From NCBI RefSeq assembly GCF_015352425.1, contig NZ_JADKNH010000001.1, positions 465,691-529,690 on the forward strand: a stretch of DNA of 64,000 bases. The letters run 5' to 3'. The stretch comes from Fusibacter ferrireducens. Lineage in GTDB: Bacteria; Bacillota; Clostridia; Peptostreptococcales; Acidaminobacteraceae. Below are positions 17,690-26,741 of the stretch, in pieces. The notes beneath the pieces were generated by a model that was not told the DNA's origin, ran no database searches, and saw only the letters and a program-made list of their open reading frames with translations. The position numbers and the translations under genes are program-made. How positions within the stretch are numbered: position 1 is the first letter of the stretch; every line of letters begins with the position of its first letter.

Positions 17690-18112
17690 TTAATCGAAAA
17701 GATAGTCTGAACGACCAGGATATTTTGCCATGGCAGTTTTGTGTTTCTTGAATCCAAGTTTGGTATAAAAATCAACGGCTTCAAATGATGAGGTCAGTCC
17801 AATCAAAAGGCCTTCGTTACCTTCCAAAAGTTTTTCTACTATTGTTCGACCAATGTCTTGTTTGCGATAAGCAGGTAGCACCGCCATATCATGAATCCAG
17901 CCGTAGCATTCGCCATCTGATATCATCCTTGCACAACCGATTATTTTACCTGAATCCCAAGCGGTTACAAATCGATAACTGTTTTGAAAAGCTCTGCGGA
18001 TTTTCTCTGTTTCCCTTTTTTGACCAAGACCAATGCACATATTCGTTTCATCATAAAGATCAACAAGGTTTTCCCAATCAAATTCGCTAATTTCTGTTTT
18101 GTAAGTTATCAT
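17690..18112 (-). CDS. GNAT N-acetyltransferase
   Basis: A 140-residue GNAT protein of the small Acetyltransf_10/13 type. HDMAVLPAYRKQDIGRTIVE near residue 75-95 is the acetyl-CoA loop, and SSFEAVDFYTKLGFKKH near 110 is the distal part. Members often act on small amines or aminoglycoside-like substrates but specificity is unknown. CGGAGG lies 8 bases before the ATG. A 55-residue membrane protein gene ends 26 bases upstream. Confidence 0.88.
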   Translation of the reverse strand: MITYKTEISEFDWENLVDLYDETNMCIGLGQKRETEKIRRAFQNSYRFVTAWDSGKIIGCARMISDGECYGWIHDMAVLPAYRKQDIGRTIVEKLLEGNEGLLIGLTSSFEAVDFYTKLGFKKHKTAMAKYPGRSDYLFD

Positions 18113-18138
18113 TTTAATACCTCCGTATTAATCTAGTA

Positions 18139-18306
18139 TCAAGATTTTGAATTTTTTGCTCTTTTAATGCCCTTTTCCCATATATCGTTGTTACCGAAGC
18201 TAATCCCCATAACAAAACCGGTTACAAATATAAAAACCAAATATATGAGCATAAAAAAACTTAACTGCTTATATTTCCTACCCAATTCATAAATTTTATG
18301 ATCCAT
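18139..18306 (-). CDS. Small single-pass membrane protein (55 aa)
   Basis: A short open frame starting at the ATG at 18306 with AGGAGG 6 bases upstream. It encodes a charged N-terminus (MDHKIYELGRKYKQLS), one hydrophobic segment of about 20 residues (FFMLIYLVFIFVTGFVMGIS) and a basic tail. The consensus ribosome-binding site and the good fit between two genes on the same strand argue that it is real. Function unknown. Confidence 0.6.
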   Translation of the reverse strand: MDHKIYELGRKYKQLSFFMLIYLVFIFVTGFVMGISFGNNDIWEKGIKRAKNSKS

Positions 18307-18377
18307 TTTGACCTCCTATTTTTTCCTACTCTAAACATTTTATATTTTCAAAACGTGTTGGACGAAGGATACATACG

Positions 18378-18920
18378 TTATTGAACATATACTCCATTTT
18401 TACATTCTTCAATGGTATTGAAAACGCGACTATATACTTCTTCTATGTTTCTTGAGTTTTCTATGTCATTATAGGGACTATACTTCCAGTACCTTAATGC
18501 CTTACCTTCAAATAAAATGCCAGTAATATAATTATTATCTTCCCAGTCAATATCATTATATCCTATTTCTTCAATAATAAATGGCATATAGCTTTTTGTA
18601 GATTTAATAAAAAAGAATGGCTTTCTACTATTTTTATATAAATTTAAATATTGGCTATTTGAAGCTTTTGCTAAATTTTCTTCACTAATGAAAACAGCAT
18701 CGTACTGTTTAATTTCAGTTTCAATATCTTCGTTATCAAAGTCTAAACTTATAAATTCTATCTGATTTTCTTTTATCTTAGGTGTACTTCCAAAGATACC
18801 GATCTTCAAATTTACGCCATTATAATTCTCAAATTCTATATCTTTTGAGTATGTATTATACGTAATAGCCATAATCAAAATGATGACCATAGCTATCAGT
18901 ATGATCCGAGTCTTTCGCAT
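18378..18920 (-). CDS. Hypothetical secreted or membrane-anchored protein
   Basis: A 180-residue protein with a basic N-terminus and one hydrophobic segment at about 6-23 that could be an anchor or uncleaved signal. The outer domain alternates strands and helices (VNLKIGIFGSTPKI, YDAVFISEENLAKAS, RKPFFFIKSTKSYMPF, RNIEEVYSRVFNTI), recalling uncharacterised Bacillus/Clostridium proteins of the same length, but I cannot name a family. No lipobox cysteine. AGGAGGATA precedes the ATG. Probably the first gene of a transcript with the 55-residue protein and the downstream GNAT. Confidence 0.72.
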   Translation of the reverse strand: MRKTRIILIAMVIILIMAITYNTYSKDIEFENYNGVNLKIGIFGSTPKIKENQIEFISLDFDNEDIETEIKQYDAVFISEENLAKASNSQYLNLYKNSRKPFFFIKSTKSYMPFIIEEIGYNDIDWEDNNYITGILFEGKALRYWKYSPYNDIENSRNIEEVYSRVFNTIEECKNGVYVQ

Positions 18921-19048
18921 TATCGTATCCTCCTACTCAGTTAATTTTCAATACTATTTGCTGCGCAAAGTTGATGAGTTACTAGAATATATCCTTTTGA
19001 TCAACCCCCAAAATGCTTGTTTCGTATATTTAACTAGTCTTATATTGC

Positions 19049-19600
19049 CTATCCACTCGATCTCATACGCCCCATCAAAACGGTGTTATGATAACGGCCA
19101 TCTGCATGTTTTCGATCCTTAAGTAAGAGACCTTCTCGTTTGAAACCAACACTTTGGTAGAGCTTGATAGCGGATTCATTGGCTTCAACCACAGAGAGCA
19201 TCACTTTTTCGATGTTCGTTTCATCTGCCCATGTCAACACGGCACTGATCAGATGTCTACCTATACCGTACCCCCAATATTCTTTCAGTATGCAAATACC
19301 AAAATCGGCTTGATGGTTAAAACGGTTTAGTGGTTTGCGTTCACACCGTGTAAAGCCGATGAGCTTATCTTCATGCTCTGCAACTAGAAAAAGATGCCCT
19401 GATTCTAAACGATCTGTTTCAATAATTTGAATAAAATCTGTTGCTGTTAAGACGCCCTCACCGCACTCACGATCAAGAAATTCTGTCTCACAATCAATTT
19501 GACGACGCAGTTTTGCTAAAGCATCTGCATCACTCTTCTTTGCACTTCTAAGTGTCCATGTGATAGATTTTGAACTTATATGTTTTGTTTCAATGATCAT
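19049..19600 (-). CDS. GNAT N-acetyltransferase
   Basis: A 183-residue GNAT protein. The acetyl-CoA motif is GICILKEYWGYGIGRHLISA near residue 103-122 (W-G-Y-G-I-G), followed by KVMLSVVEANESAIKLYQSV and GFKREG, the standard distal motif. It resembles the PhnO/RimI-like single-domain enzymes with a long N-terminal extension. AAGGAG lies 8 bases before the ATG. Substrate unknown. Confidence 0.88.
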   Translation of the reverse strand: MIIETKHISSKSITWTLRSAKKSDADALAKLRRQIDCETEFLDRECGEGVLTATDFIQIIETDRLESGHLFLVAEHEDKLIGFTRCERKPLNRFNHQADFGICILKEYWGYGIGRHLISAVLTWADETNIEKVMLSVVEANESAIKLYQSVGFKREGLLLKDRKHADGRYHNTVLMGRMRSSG

Positions 19601-19632
19601 AAAAAATGTCTCCTTGTGATATAAGAAACTGA

Positions 19633-19797
19633 TTAAAGTGAGTTATCAATATGCCTCACATCCAAAAGTTGATCTAATTTTGTTTCCAAGTTATTCATGT
19701 GCAGCTCAATTCGATTAAACCGTTCAATAATCATAACAAATGCGTAGATGGGTGCAAATACAACTAGTAGAAAAAGAATAACATTAAAAATGACCAT
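19633..19797 (-). CDS. Small single-pass membrane protein with coiled-coil tail (54 aa)
   Basis: From the ATG at 19797 the frame encodes one hydrophobic helix (VIFNVILFLLVVFAPIYAFV) followed by an amphipathic, coiled-coil-like tail (RIELHMNNLETKLDQLL). The layout recalls short DUF4083-like proteins. A longer frame to 19866 overlaps the NUDIX remnant. The upstream GAGG is 11 bases from the ATG, which is long. Existence is moderately supported. Confidence 0.5.
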   Translation of the reverse strand: MVIFNVILFLLVVFAPIYAFVMIIERFNRIELHMNNLETKLDQLLDVRHIDNSL

Positions 19798-19945
19798 AAG
19801 CGTATACACCTCTCTTAATCTCCATGCGCCCATCAGGCAGTTCTCGCACATCTTCTTTAACACCATTGTTATACATCATCAAGTATTTACCCTCGTGCAG
19901 TATAAAAGCTTTGATACCTATTTTAATTTTCTTATGATTTGTCAT
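19784..19945 (-). pseudogene. Truncated NUDIX hydrolase, N-terminal fragment
   Basis: A 53-codon frame from the ATG at 19945 reads KIGIKAFILHEGKYLMM and then DVRELPDGRMEI, the first strands of a NUDIX domain up to the point where the GX5EX7REUXEE box should begin. It then diverges (KRGVYAYGHF) and stops at 19784, so the catalytic box and the rest are missing. Upstream signal is weak. It is read as the remains of a deleted NUDIX gene. Confidence 0.65.
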
Positions 19946-20098
19946 TTGTGTGCTCACTTTCTATTTTTTTTTGTGAAATCAAGTGGATTTTAAGCCTATA
20001 GCACTATAAATATTATAGCAAATGAAAATCTGCGTATCGTTACACAATGATTAAATTGTTCTTTCAAGCATATTACTTTCCAAGAAGTTTTGAGAAAG

Positions 20099-20262
20099 TC
20101 ACTCCAATAAAAGATATTTTTTGACTAAAGTTTGAGCGAGTTTTTTAGAAGCATCCATGATTTTAATTTTTACATCTACTTTTTCAAACAAGACATTCAA
20201 ATCCGTACACGCTAAAATGACAAAATCAATTTGAGCATCAATCAGTTGGCGCTCTAGCAAAT
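20099..20262 (-). pseudogene. Aspartate/glutamate racemase C-terminal remnant
   Basis: A frame without a start, ending in TGA at 20099-20101, reads LERQLIDAQIDFVILACTDL followed by a C-terminal helix ending KYLLLE. ILACTDL resembles the second catalytic-cysteine region of the Asp/Glu racemase family (GCTE motif), here near the C-terminus as expected. Its 5' part is replaced by the isomerase gene, whose last codons (ARAPTD) are the racemase sequence read in another frame. This marks a deletion junction near 20262. Confidence 0.65.
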
Positions 20263-21044
20263 GCCATAGCCCTTAAGCGTTTTATAGATTCTTTTAGAGC
20301 TTCAATGGTCTTCGTTTCGAAAACCACAGTGGCCTCTTTTTGTTTTGATAAATTTAAAAAGTACTCTAGATCAATTTCGCCATCAAAGAGCGTCAAGTGA
20401 TTTGACTTATCAATGGCATCGTGAATATGGAAATGTTGAATACGGTCAATATTAGCCTCAAGAAAGGCTTGATCTGCAAACCCGCTGGAATGATCATGAC
20501 CTACATCCCAAGTGAGGACAATATTTTCGTCATCAAGTAAAGTCTTGACTGCTTTCGTAATGAAAGGTGAATCATATATGCCCGTGTTTTCAATGCAGAG
20601 CTGAATATTTTTACTTTTGAGCTCTGCCCTTATAAAGTTTAAGAAAGCATTAATATGATCCATATAAGTTTCAGTATATTTTTCATATAAATAAAGCCTT
20701 TGGGATGGCAAAGTAAAGTGAATGCCCTTACTCATGTGCATGTTGAGCTTTTTTATATCGGCCTTGGTCATCAGTTCAATGGTCTCTTCTATAATTTTTA
20801 AATAGGTGTTTCTGATGTCGTCATTAAAGTGTGCAATATCTATATCCTCTGCTAAATGAAAGGTGAAGGCGATATCATATTGATCTTGAAGTGCATTGAG
20901 GTATTCAGATGTCAACTGATTGAGCTGAAATTGTGGCAGGTTCATATTGATTTCAACAAAATCGAGTCCAAGGGATTTGCAAAGGATCACATTGTCTTCT
21001 AGTGTATCCAGTTCTATCAGTGTGGGCATGCCAAAGTGTTGCAT
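20238..21044 (-). CDS. Sugar phosphate isomerase/epimerase-like TIM-barrel protein
   Basis: A 268-residue AP_endonuc_2 (xylose isomerase-like) TIM barrel. Likely metal ligands lie in CIENTG (E, near 150), TWDVGHDHSSG (D and H, near 178), HFHIHDA (H, near 206) and VVFETK (E, near 245). Such enzymes isomerise or epimerise sugars or cyclitols, or act as metal-dependent lyases; the substrate is not clear. AAAGGAGG precedes the ATG. It follows the S41-like gene by 14 bases and is probably co-transcribed. Its last six codons come from fused racemase remnant sequence. Confidence 0.82.
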   Translation of the reverse strand: MQHFGMPTLIELDTLEDNVILCKSLGLDFVEINMNLPQFQLNQLTSEYLNALQDQYDIAFTFHLAEDIDIAHFNDDIRNTYLKIIEETIELMTKADIKKLNMHMSKGIHFTLPSQRLYLYEKYTETYMDHINAFLNFIRAELKSKNIQLCIENTGIYDSPFITKAVKTLLDDENIVLTWDVGHDHSSGFADQAFLEANIDRIQHFHIHDAIDKSNHLTLFDGEIDLEYFLNLSKQKEATVVFETKTIEALKESIKRLRAMAFARAPTD

Positions 21045-21058
21045 AAAACCTCCTTTGA

Positions 21059-23695
21059 TTATTCGAAAATAGTATTTAAATTTTGAGCGCTTCTTGAAGG
21101 GATTATTTTAGTAAAGTGAAGCCTATCGTCATTGTATTTGAAAATAAAATAGAGTTTTTCACTGATACCCGAGGCACCACCACGCATATTCACTGCGGCA
21201 ATGACTTCGTCTTCTCCATCTTGATCATAATCATAGAGCTTGTACGACTGTAGATTAGATAAAAATTCATATTCTTCTTGTTCTGTAAAATGCATTCCAG
21301 TGGATTCAAGAGTAGATATATAACTTTCAATTCTCTGAATTTCATCCTTAGTTAAAGGAATCGTGAATATCTGGTCATAGCCATTGAGGTTTAATGTCAA
21401 GAGACCATTTTCATATGCGACAATACTTAGTGATGCCGATATAATCTCGTTTACATCAAGGTCTTTACTGAGCTTATGATTTTCATAGAGATAGCTTTTT
21501 AACCATGCTGTAGAGCCATAGTTATTGACAAATTGGTATTCTATACCGACTAAGATCAACCTCGTATCCTTCTCGTTTTTATCATAACTGTCTCTAACCA
21601 AAACTTTGGTTGTATATTGGTTAGATGGGTCTCCACTTTCAAGTGCCTCTTCAATGGGGTGATCAATGACTGTGAAGACTTCATGATCAACACTTATTCT
21701 GACGGCACCATCATAGAAGAGTAAAAGCTCTAGATTTTTTTGAGTCACAAATCGCCTTAAGTCCTTTCTGAAAAGGACATCTTTTTCGAAAGAGTCATAA
21801 ATGGGTCTATCATTGATAATTTTCATAACATATCGACGCCATAATTGACTAGAAAGTGCCTCACATGAATAGATGTTTTTTTCATTTTCAAACTTAAATA
21901 AACCTTGTTTAGTATCCAATAAAATAGGCGCATAACCTTCAAATTTTAGTTTAACATTATCCTTAAAATCAAAGGGATCTCTTGGATTAAAGGTGGTATA
22001 CTGTCTGATGGCAAGCATCACCCTTTTAGTAAAATCATCTGAGGCATCATAGTAAATGCCATGCCCCTGTGCGATTTGAAGCGAGGGTATTTCTCTATTT
22101 GCACTTATATCAGAACGCACTAAATCCTTAATGGCAGTGCCTATAAATAAATCAAAATCAGCAGATTTTAGAAAAACCTCAATGCTCATATCTGTGAGTA
22201 AATCGGGCTTAACACCATGCCCCTCAATAGGCGCATCATCATCAAAGATTTGGTAATCTCTGATCGGAATCGAAATTTCAATTTTAGAATGACTTAACAC
22301 GAAAGAGTCTGTACCTGCACCCGCACCAGCAGTTGGCGTACCGATGAATAAAAAGCGGTTATTGCTGTTTTTAAGTTGCATCCACCTTGAAAAAAAGTCC
22401 CCGCCACTTTGCACAATGGGATTAATCTTAAAGATGACTTTACCATCCCATGTATTTTTAAGGTTGATTTCACTTTCTATAAAATCAAAATTATCGTGTG
22501 TGAGCAGAGGTTCACCTGTATCTTCTGAAATAGCATTGCGAAGATATTTAAAATGATCTGTAATATTCAGTGCATGTGAAAGAAAAAGTACTTGATCGAA
22601 GCTACCGCCAGAAGTGTCTTTTAAATCGATCAAGAAAACAGTGGGTTCTTGTTTAAGAAGTGCCTTCATGGTCTGATCTAAGTCCTGCTGTGACCATCTA
22701 TAAAAATCTCTGGGGTGAAGAATGGCCACCATTTCGTCTCCAACTGCTCTCGTATAATAGATCAACGAAGGATGGATATATGATGCATCACTTGGAATCT
22801 CTTCGGTAGATGGAATCAAAGAGGGCGTTAAAAAAATCGAAGGCAGATCATCAGCATCATCATTAGCTTCATCATAAGTCGTGTAGCCGCTGCACTCAGT
22901 CCAATCTAAAGTTAGGGTTTCAACAGTTCCGTTTATTTTTTTGATTTTCAAAGTCACAGGCGCATAAGTATCTTGAAGGGGCATAAAGGAAAAATCTGTG
23001 CTCAATCTTCTCACTGCATGTTCAAGGGTTGAAATTGGTGTCGATTTGGGTGCCAATTGAGCTAATTTATGGATTTCGTCGTGGATGGAAATGCCGTTCC
23101 ATTCTAATATCACATCGTTTGGAGAGAGCTTATCTTCAATATAGGGGTACACCTTTTTTATGATGACCTGATCGTCAGTCGTTAGGGTGGCAACAAATCC
23201 TAGAGTCATTGATTTTGAAATCCTATAATCACTTGATAGAAACCAGCCGATATGTCCATCTTTAAATTTTGACATCAACTTTCTAATTTCGTAAACCAGT
23301 TGACTTTTTTCACCTGCCCAGCTCATTTGATCCGCATACAATTTTGAGTCACTATAAAATTTTTCTGGAGTTATATGTAATTGAGGCTCTAAATATATAT
23401 ACTTTTTGGCGATTAAATCACATGCTTCTAGATAGTCTTCTTTATCTAAGGCACCTTGTACAAATTGAGTTAGAATAGACTTATCTTCAACGGATGGATT
23501 TTCCAACTCAACTGTAGTGGTGGGATTTGTTTCAGACGGTATGGAAGCCTGTGGTGTATTTTTATGGGATTGTTCGGCTTGGCATCCTGAAAATAGAAGC
23601 ATCAGTGACAATAGGAGCATTAGGGATAGAATCGATTTTTTTCTGGATGACACACTGTAATTCAGCCCTTGGCTCTTTATTCGTTTGGGGAACAT
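21059..23695 (-). CDS. S41 peptidase-like lipoprotein
   Basis: An 878-residue lipoprotein: signal peptide with lipobox LLFSGC (Cys near 38), linker, a helical pre-domain, and a tail-specific-protease (S41/ClpP-crotonase) core at about 330-500. Core motifs are FLIDLKDTSGGS, a possible nucleophile in VQSGGDFFSRW, IGTPTAGAGAG and IEGHGVKPDLLTD. The C-terminal about 350 residues end in a calcium-like DYDQDGEDEVI repeat. Members of this subfamily degrade peptides or act as non-catalytic binders; activity here is likely but unproven. The ATG at 23695 is preferred over a TTG two codons earlier. Confidence 0.78.
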   Translation of the reverse strand: MFPKRIKSQGLNYSVSSRKKSILSLMLLLSLMLLFSGCQAEQSHKNTPQASIPSETNPTTTVELENPSVEDKSILTQFVQGALDKEDYLEACDLIAKKYIYLEPQLHITPEKFYSDSKLYADQMSWAGEKSQLVYEIRKLMSKFKDGHIGWFLSSDYRISKSMTLGFVATLTTDDQVIIKKVYPYIEDKLSPNDVILEWNGISIHDEIHKLAQLAPKSTPISTLEHAVRRLSTDFSFMPLQDTYAPVTLKIKKINGTVETLTLDWTECSGYTTYDEANDDADDLPSIFLTPSLIPSTEEIPSDASYIHPSLIYYTRAVGDEMVAILHPRDFYRWSQQDLDQTMKALLKQEPTVFLIDLKDTSGGSFDQVLFLSHALNITDHFKYLRNAISEDTGEPLLTHDNFDFIESEINLKNTWDGKVIFKINPIVQSGGDFFSRWMQLKNSNNRFLFIGTPTAGAGAGTDSFVLSHSKIEISIPIRDYQIFDDDAPIEGHGVKPDLLTDMSIEVFLKSADFDLFIGTAIKDLVRSDISANREIPSLQIAQGHGIYYDASDDFTKRVMLAIRQYTTFNPRDPFDFKDNVKLKFEGYAPILLDTKQGLFKFENEKNIYSCEALSSQLWRRYVMKIINDRPIYDSFEKDVLFRKDLRRFVTQKNLELLLFYDGAVRISVDHEVFTVIDHPIEEALESGDPSNQYTTKVLVRDSYDKNEKDTRLILVGIEYQFVNNYGSTAWLKSYLYENHKLSKDLDVNEIISASLSIVAYENGLLTLNLNGYDQIFTIPLTKDEIQRIESYISTLESTGMHFTEQEEYEFLSNLQSYKLYDYDQDGEDEVIAAVNMRGGASGISEKLYFIFKYNDDRLHFTKIIPSRSAQNLNTIFE

Positions 23696-23744
23696 AGTCA
23701 ATACCTGCCTTTCTCATACCTGATGTGAACGAATCTTTATAATG

Positions 23745-24398
23745 TTATAATTCATGTGATGCTGTAAAAGGGTAAAGCTCAGCAAAAGGGTCATATTCTG
23801 AGTCTTCATGCCATGTATATTCGAAACGATTGCTGATTTTGAGTGCTTCTTCTCTGCCAAAGAGTGTTTCTATAAAACCAAGAGTCATGTCTATCCCTGC
23901 GGATATCCCTGAAGATGTGAAGATATGACCATCTTGCACCCAGCGCGATTTTTTAATCCAATTCACGTCACTGGATTGTGTCGTTACCCACTCGAAAGCT
24001 CTTTTGTTACTGGTGGCCTTTTTACCGTCTAAAATCTCGGCTTTCGCTAAAAGCGCCGCACCCGTGCAAACGCTTAAAATGTAAGTGGCATCAACTGCGA
24101 ACGCTTTGATAAAAGCGATAAATTCGGAATCACAGGCTAAGTCACGCGTGCCAGCACCGCCAGGAATCAATTTGATTATCTTTTGTGGCGTATTTTGGTG
24201 ATTGTCCTGATCCTTTACTGCATGATATTTTTCAGTTTGGACAGGGACACCTTGAGTGCTTTTAACGAGACCACCTTGTAGAGAAACAAAATGAAGCTTA
24301 AATAAGTCTGGAAGTCCCCCCAGTATTTCCACAGGACCAAAGACATCTAAAGTTTCAAAGTTTTCAAATAATAAAATTTCTACATGATACACAGTCAT
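23745..24398 (-). CDS. DJ-1/PfpI family protein
   Basis: A 217-residue DJ-1/PfpI (GATase1-like) protein. It opens with VEILLFENFETLDVFGPVEI, the family's first strand with a conserved glutamate, and carries the cysteine elbow SVCTGAALLAKAEILDGKKA near 105-125, as in the isonitrile hydratase/AraC-associated branch. The reaction is unknown; candidates are isonitrile hydratase or glyoxalase-like activity. AAAGGAG lies 7 bases before the ATG. The next gene upstream encodes an AraC regulator, a frequent partner of this family. Confidence 0.87.
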   Translation of the reverse strand: MTVYHVEILLFENFETLDVFGPVEILGGLPDLFKLHFVSLQGGLVKSTQGVPVQTEKYHAVKDQDNHQNTPQKIIKLIPGGAGTRDLACDSEFIAFIKAFAVDATYILSVCTGAALLAKAEILDGKKATSNKRAFEWVTTQSSDVNWIKKSRWVQDGHIFTSSGISAGIDMTLGFIETLFGREEALKISNRFEYTWHEDSEYDPFAELYPFTASHEL

Positions 24399-24474
24399 AT
24401 CATCTCCTTTTTAGGTTAATTATTTGTAAAAACTGGTAAATCGTCTCGAATATAATGTACTTTTTTTTATCACT

Positions 24475-25323
24475 TTATTTATCTTGTTTTTTGATCACGG
24501 GAATCCAAATTTCAGATTTATAATCCTCAGAATAAATATCCCCTTCGGTATAGTACTCAATATCGTATTCATCAAAAAACTGATACTCAGCTTGTGGTAG
24601 CCACTCTGTATATATGCGTCCCCATAGCTTTTGAATAGATTCTGGCATGGGACCAACACAAGGAAAAACAGCCCATGTGAATTCGGGAATCTCATAAACT
24701 GAAAAACCGCTTGGGACGCTTTCTACAAATTTTTCATGGCAGCCAATCCCATAGGTGAACTTATTTGTGACTTCTTGATCGAATATACGAACACCCATTT
24801 CGCCGCAAATACCATGATCTTTAAACTGTCTCATAAAAGTTTGCCAAACTTCCGGAATTTGAAGCATACAAGTGTCTGCTTCAAATACTTGAGGTGATAA
24901 AACTACTTTAAATGCAACTTTATTTTCAATGCGATATTCGAGAATGTTACCACCTTCTATGGCGAGTTTAATCAGCATACGGTTATAGGACTTTAACACA
25001 GCACCTTGCTTTTTAGCTTGACTGGGCTTGATGCCGTGAAAGCGTTCGAAGGCTTTAGAAAAGCTCTCTGCATTTTCATAGCCATAAGTAAGTGCCACGT
25101 CCAGTACCTTTGAGCCCTTCTGAGTCATGGTCTGTCCGGCAAGTGATAGACGCCTGTTTCGGATATATTCGCCCATACTGATACCCGTGAGCACACTGAA
25201 AGTTCTCTGAAAATGATAAGTTGAAATATGTACCTTTAATGCGACGTCATTTATAGAGAAATTTTCAAGTAAATGATCTTCAATATAGTCAATGGCAGCG
25301 TTTAGTGATTGAATCCATTCCAT
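24475..25323 (-). CDS. AraC-family regulator with GyrI-like effector domain
   Basis: A 282-residue regulator of the Rob/SoxS-like clade. Two helix-turn-helix motifs occupy residues 8-108 (INDVALKVHISTYHFQRTFS; VLDVALTYGYENAESFSKAF, then GIKPSQAKK). The rest (about 125-280) is a GyrI-like small-molecule binding domain (Pfam GyrI-like/AraC_E_bind), with SGFSVYEIPEFTWAVFPC and WGRIYTEWLPQAEYQFF. Such proteins sense hydrophobic drugs or metabolites. ATGGAG is 7 bases from the start. A likely target is the DJ-1/PfpI gene 76 bases downstream. Confidence 0.9.
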   Translation of the reverse strand: MEWIQSLNAAIDYIEDHLLENFSINDVALKVHISTYHFQRTFSVLTGISMGEYIRNRRLSLAGQTMTQKGSKVLDVALTYGYENAESFSKAFERFHGIKPSQAKKQGAVLKSYNRMLIKLAIEGGNILEYRIENKVAFKVVLSPQVFEADTCMLQIPEVWQTFMRQFKDHGICGEMGVRIFDQEVTNKFTYGIGCHEKFVESVPSGFSVYEIPEFTWAVFPCVGPMPESIQKLWGRIYTEWLPQAEYQFFDEYDIEYYTEGDIYSEDYKSEIWIPVIKKQDK

Positions 25324-25366
25324 AGTTGATCTCCATTTGAATTTAAGGGTGTAAATTTAGAACCAT

Positions 25367-25405
25367 AAAAAAAGATTTCTACAATTTAGCATAGAAATCT
25401 TTTTT
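25367..25405. terminator. Bidirectional intrinsic terminator
   Basis: AAAAAAGATTTCTA and TAGAAATCTTTTTT form a 14-bp stem with a 10-base loop, with A and T runs on both sides. It separates the C45-like gene from the AraC gene, so the latter has its own promoter. Confidence 0.8.
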
Positions 25406-25483
25406 CATACAATCACGATAATAACTAAATTCATTATAACTATTATACCTTAAACAACTCTTAAAAATAAGTTAAAATTCAAA

Positions 25484-26620
25484 TTACTTTAGAGAGACTC
25501 GATCAAAAAAACCACTGGCAGTAGGTTCGTCATAATATTCAATTTCATAGGTAGTCGGTTGATCTGAATCACCACTATGAACCGTTTTAAAATCATACTT
25601 TTGCCATCCGTTGATTTCCTGACCTGCCCAACAAATGTGAAAACTGAGATCATTTAAGTCCATGATGACACTTTTGATGGTTCCGAAAAACGCGTCAAAT
25701 CCTCTACAGTTTAGACCTTGTGGATAATCTGATAGCAAAAATGCTTTGATCTCTTCTATATTGTGTTGATTTGTTTCTTCAATAAAATCATTTATTGTCT
25801 GATATCTTACAACAGAGTTTTTCATTGCAAAGGGCTCCGCTGTGCGTAGAGGTTCTAAGACAGGATGATTGGTTGCGTGAAGATATTTGGGATCAGAGTG
25901 ATTGCCCGAATGAATTTCTTTATAAGCAGAGGCGCCATCCAAAGTTTCATAGAGCACTGCTCTCCCTGATGCATCGGCAATTAATAGATTTATATTATAC
26001 GCAATGGGCATCCTTTGAACAAAATCGAGTGCTTCTCCAACATCTTTGCAGTTTTCGAGTAAACTTCTCACCACAGCCCAAAATTGTAGACCTTTAAAGG
26101 TTGGCGATCTCATTTCCTTTTGATTACTCACTGGAAATCCGCAGGAGGTCATGCTGATCCCAAGGCCCTTTTCATTTAACCCCTCACTTCTGCCAAAATC
26201 AGCAATTGACCCGCCGATATGCGCATATTTCCCTCTGGGAGAAAGTTTAAAAACTCTAAAGTCTTCGAATTGCGGCGCAAATTCATAACTGCGCGCTAAA
26301 AGAATATGGTCGTTATCCGTCTTAGAAGGCATTAAAACCATTTCACTACAATTCGGTCTAAGATAAGTCATAGAACAAAATTGAAGTTGAACAAGTTCTA
26401 CACCGATGGCATCTGCATAGCCTCTGAGTTCATCTGTAAGTCCAGGACAAAACTGATCATATAGTGCAAAAGCTTCATCTAAAAGTACTTTTGGCATAGC
26501 GTGATCAGGCGACAGGACGCCTGTGTTTTGGGGTAGTATCTTCCCCATTTGCTTCCCTATTTCATATGATGATCCAGATATTTCAATATACTCTGCTTTA
26601 GTTGTTCTTCTATTTTTCAT
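25484..26620 (-). CDS. C45 family autoproteolytic acyltransferase/hydrolase
   Basis: A 378-residue Ntn-hydrolase-like protein of the acyl-CoA:6-aminopenicillanic acid acyltransferase (peptidase C45) group. The candidate nucleophile cysteine is in LRPNCSEM near 92, followed by ILLARSYEF, the family's R-N/S-Y-D/E-F position. GLNEKGLGISMTSCGF near 155 and NCRGFDAFFGTIKSVIMD near 310 are further conserved parts. Members hydrolyse amides or transfer acyl groups; the physiological substrate is unknown. GGAGG is 6 bases from the ATG. Single gene. Confidence 0.82.
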   Translation of the reverse strand: MKNRRTTKAEYIEISGSSYEIGKQMGKILPQNTGVLSPDHAMPKVLLDEAFALYDQFCPGLTDELRGYADAIGVELVQLQFCSMTYLRPNCSEMVLMPSKTDNDHILLARSYEFAPQFEDFRVFKLSPRGKYAHIGGSIADFGRSEGLNEKGLGISMTSCGFPVSNQKEMRSPTFKGLQFWAVVRSLLENCKDVGEALDFVQRMPIAYNINLLIADASGRAVLYETLDGASAYKEIHSGNHSDPKYLHATNHPVLEPLRTAEPFAMKNSVVRYQTINDFIEETNQHNIEEIKAFLLSDYPQGLNCRGFDAFFGTIKSVIMDLNDLSFHICWAGQEINGWQKYDFKTVHSGDSDQPTTYEIEYYDEPTASGFFDRVSLK

Positions 26621-26741
26621 AAGACCTCCTCTATTAATTTATTCGATATGATACTTTTATTATAGAGTAGCCTTTTTTTATTTTCCTGTGGTTTTATGCG
26701 CGGATTTGTCTATTTTGAGTTATCATTTTAATATAGGCTTT

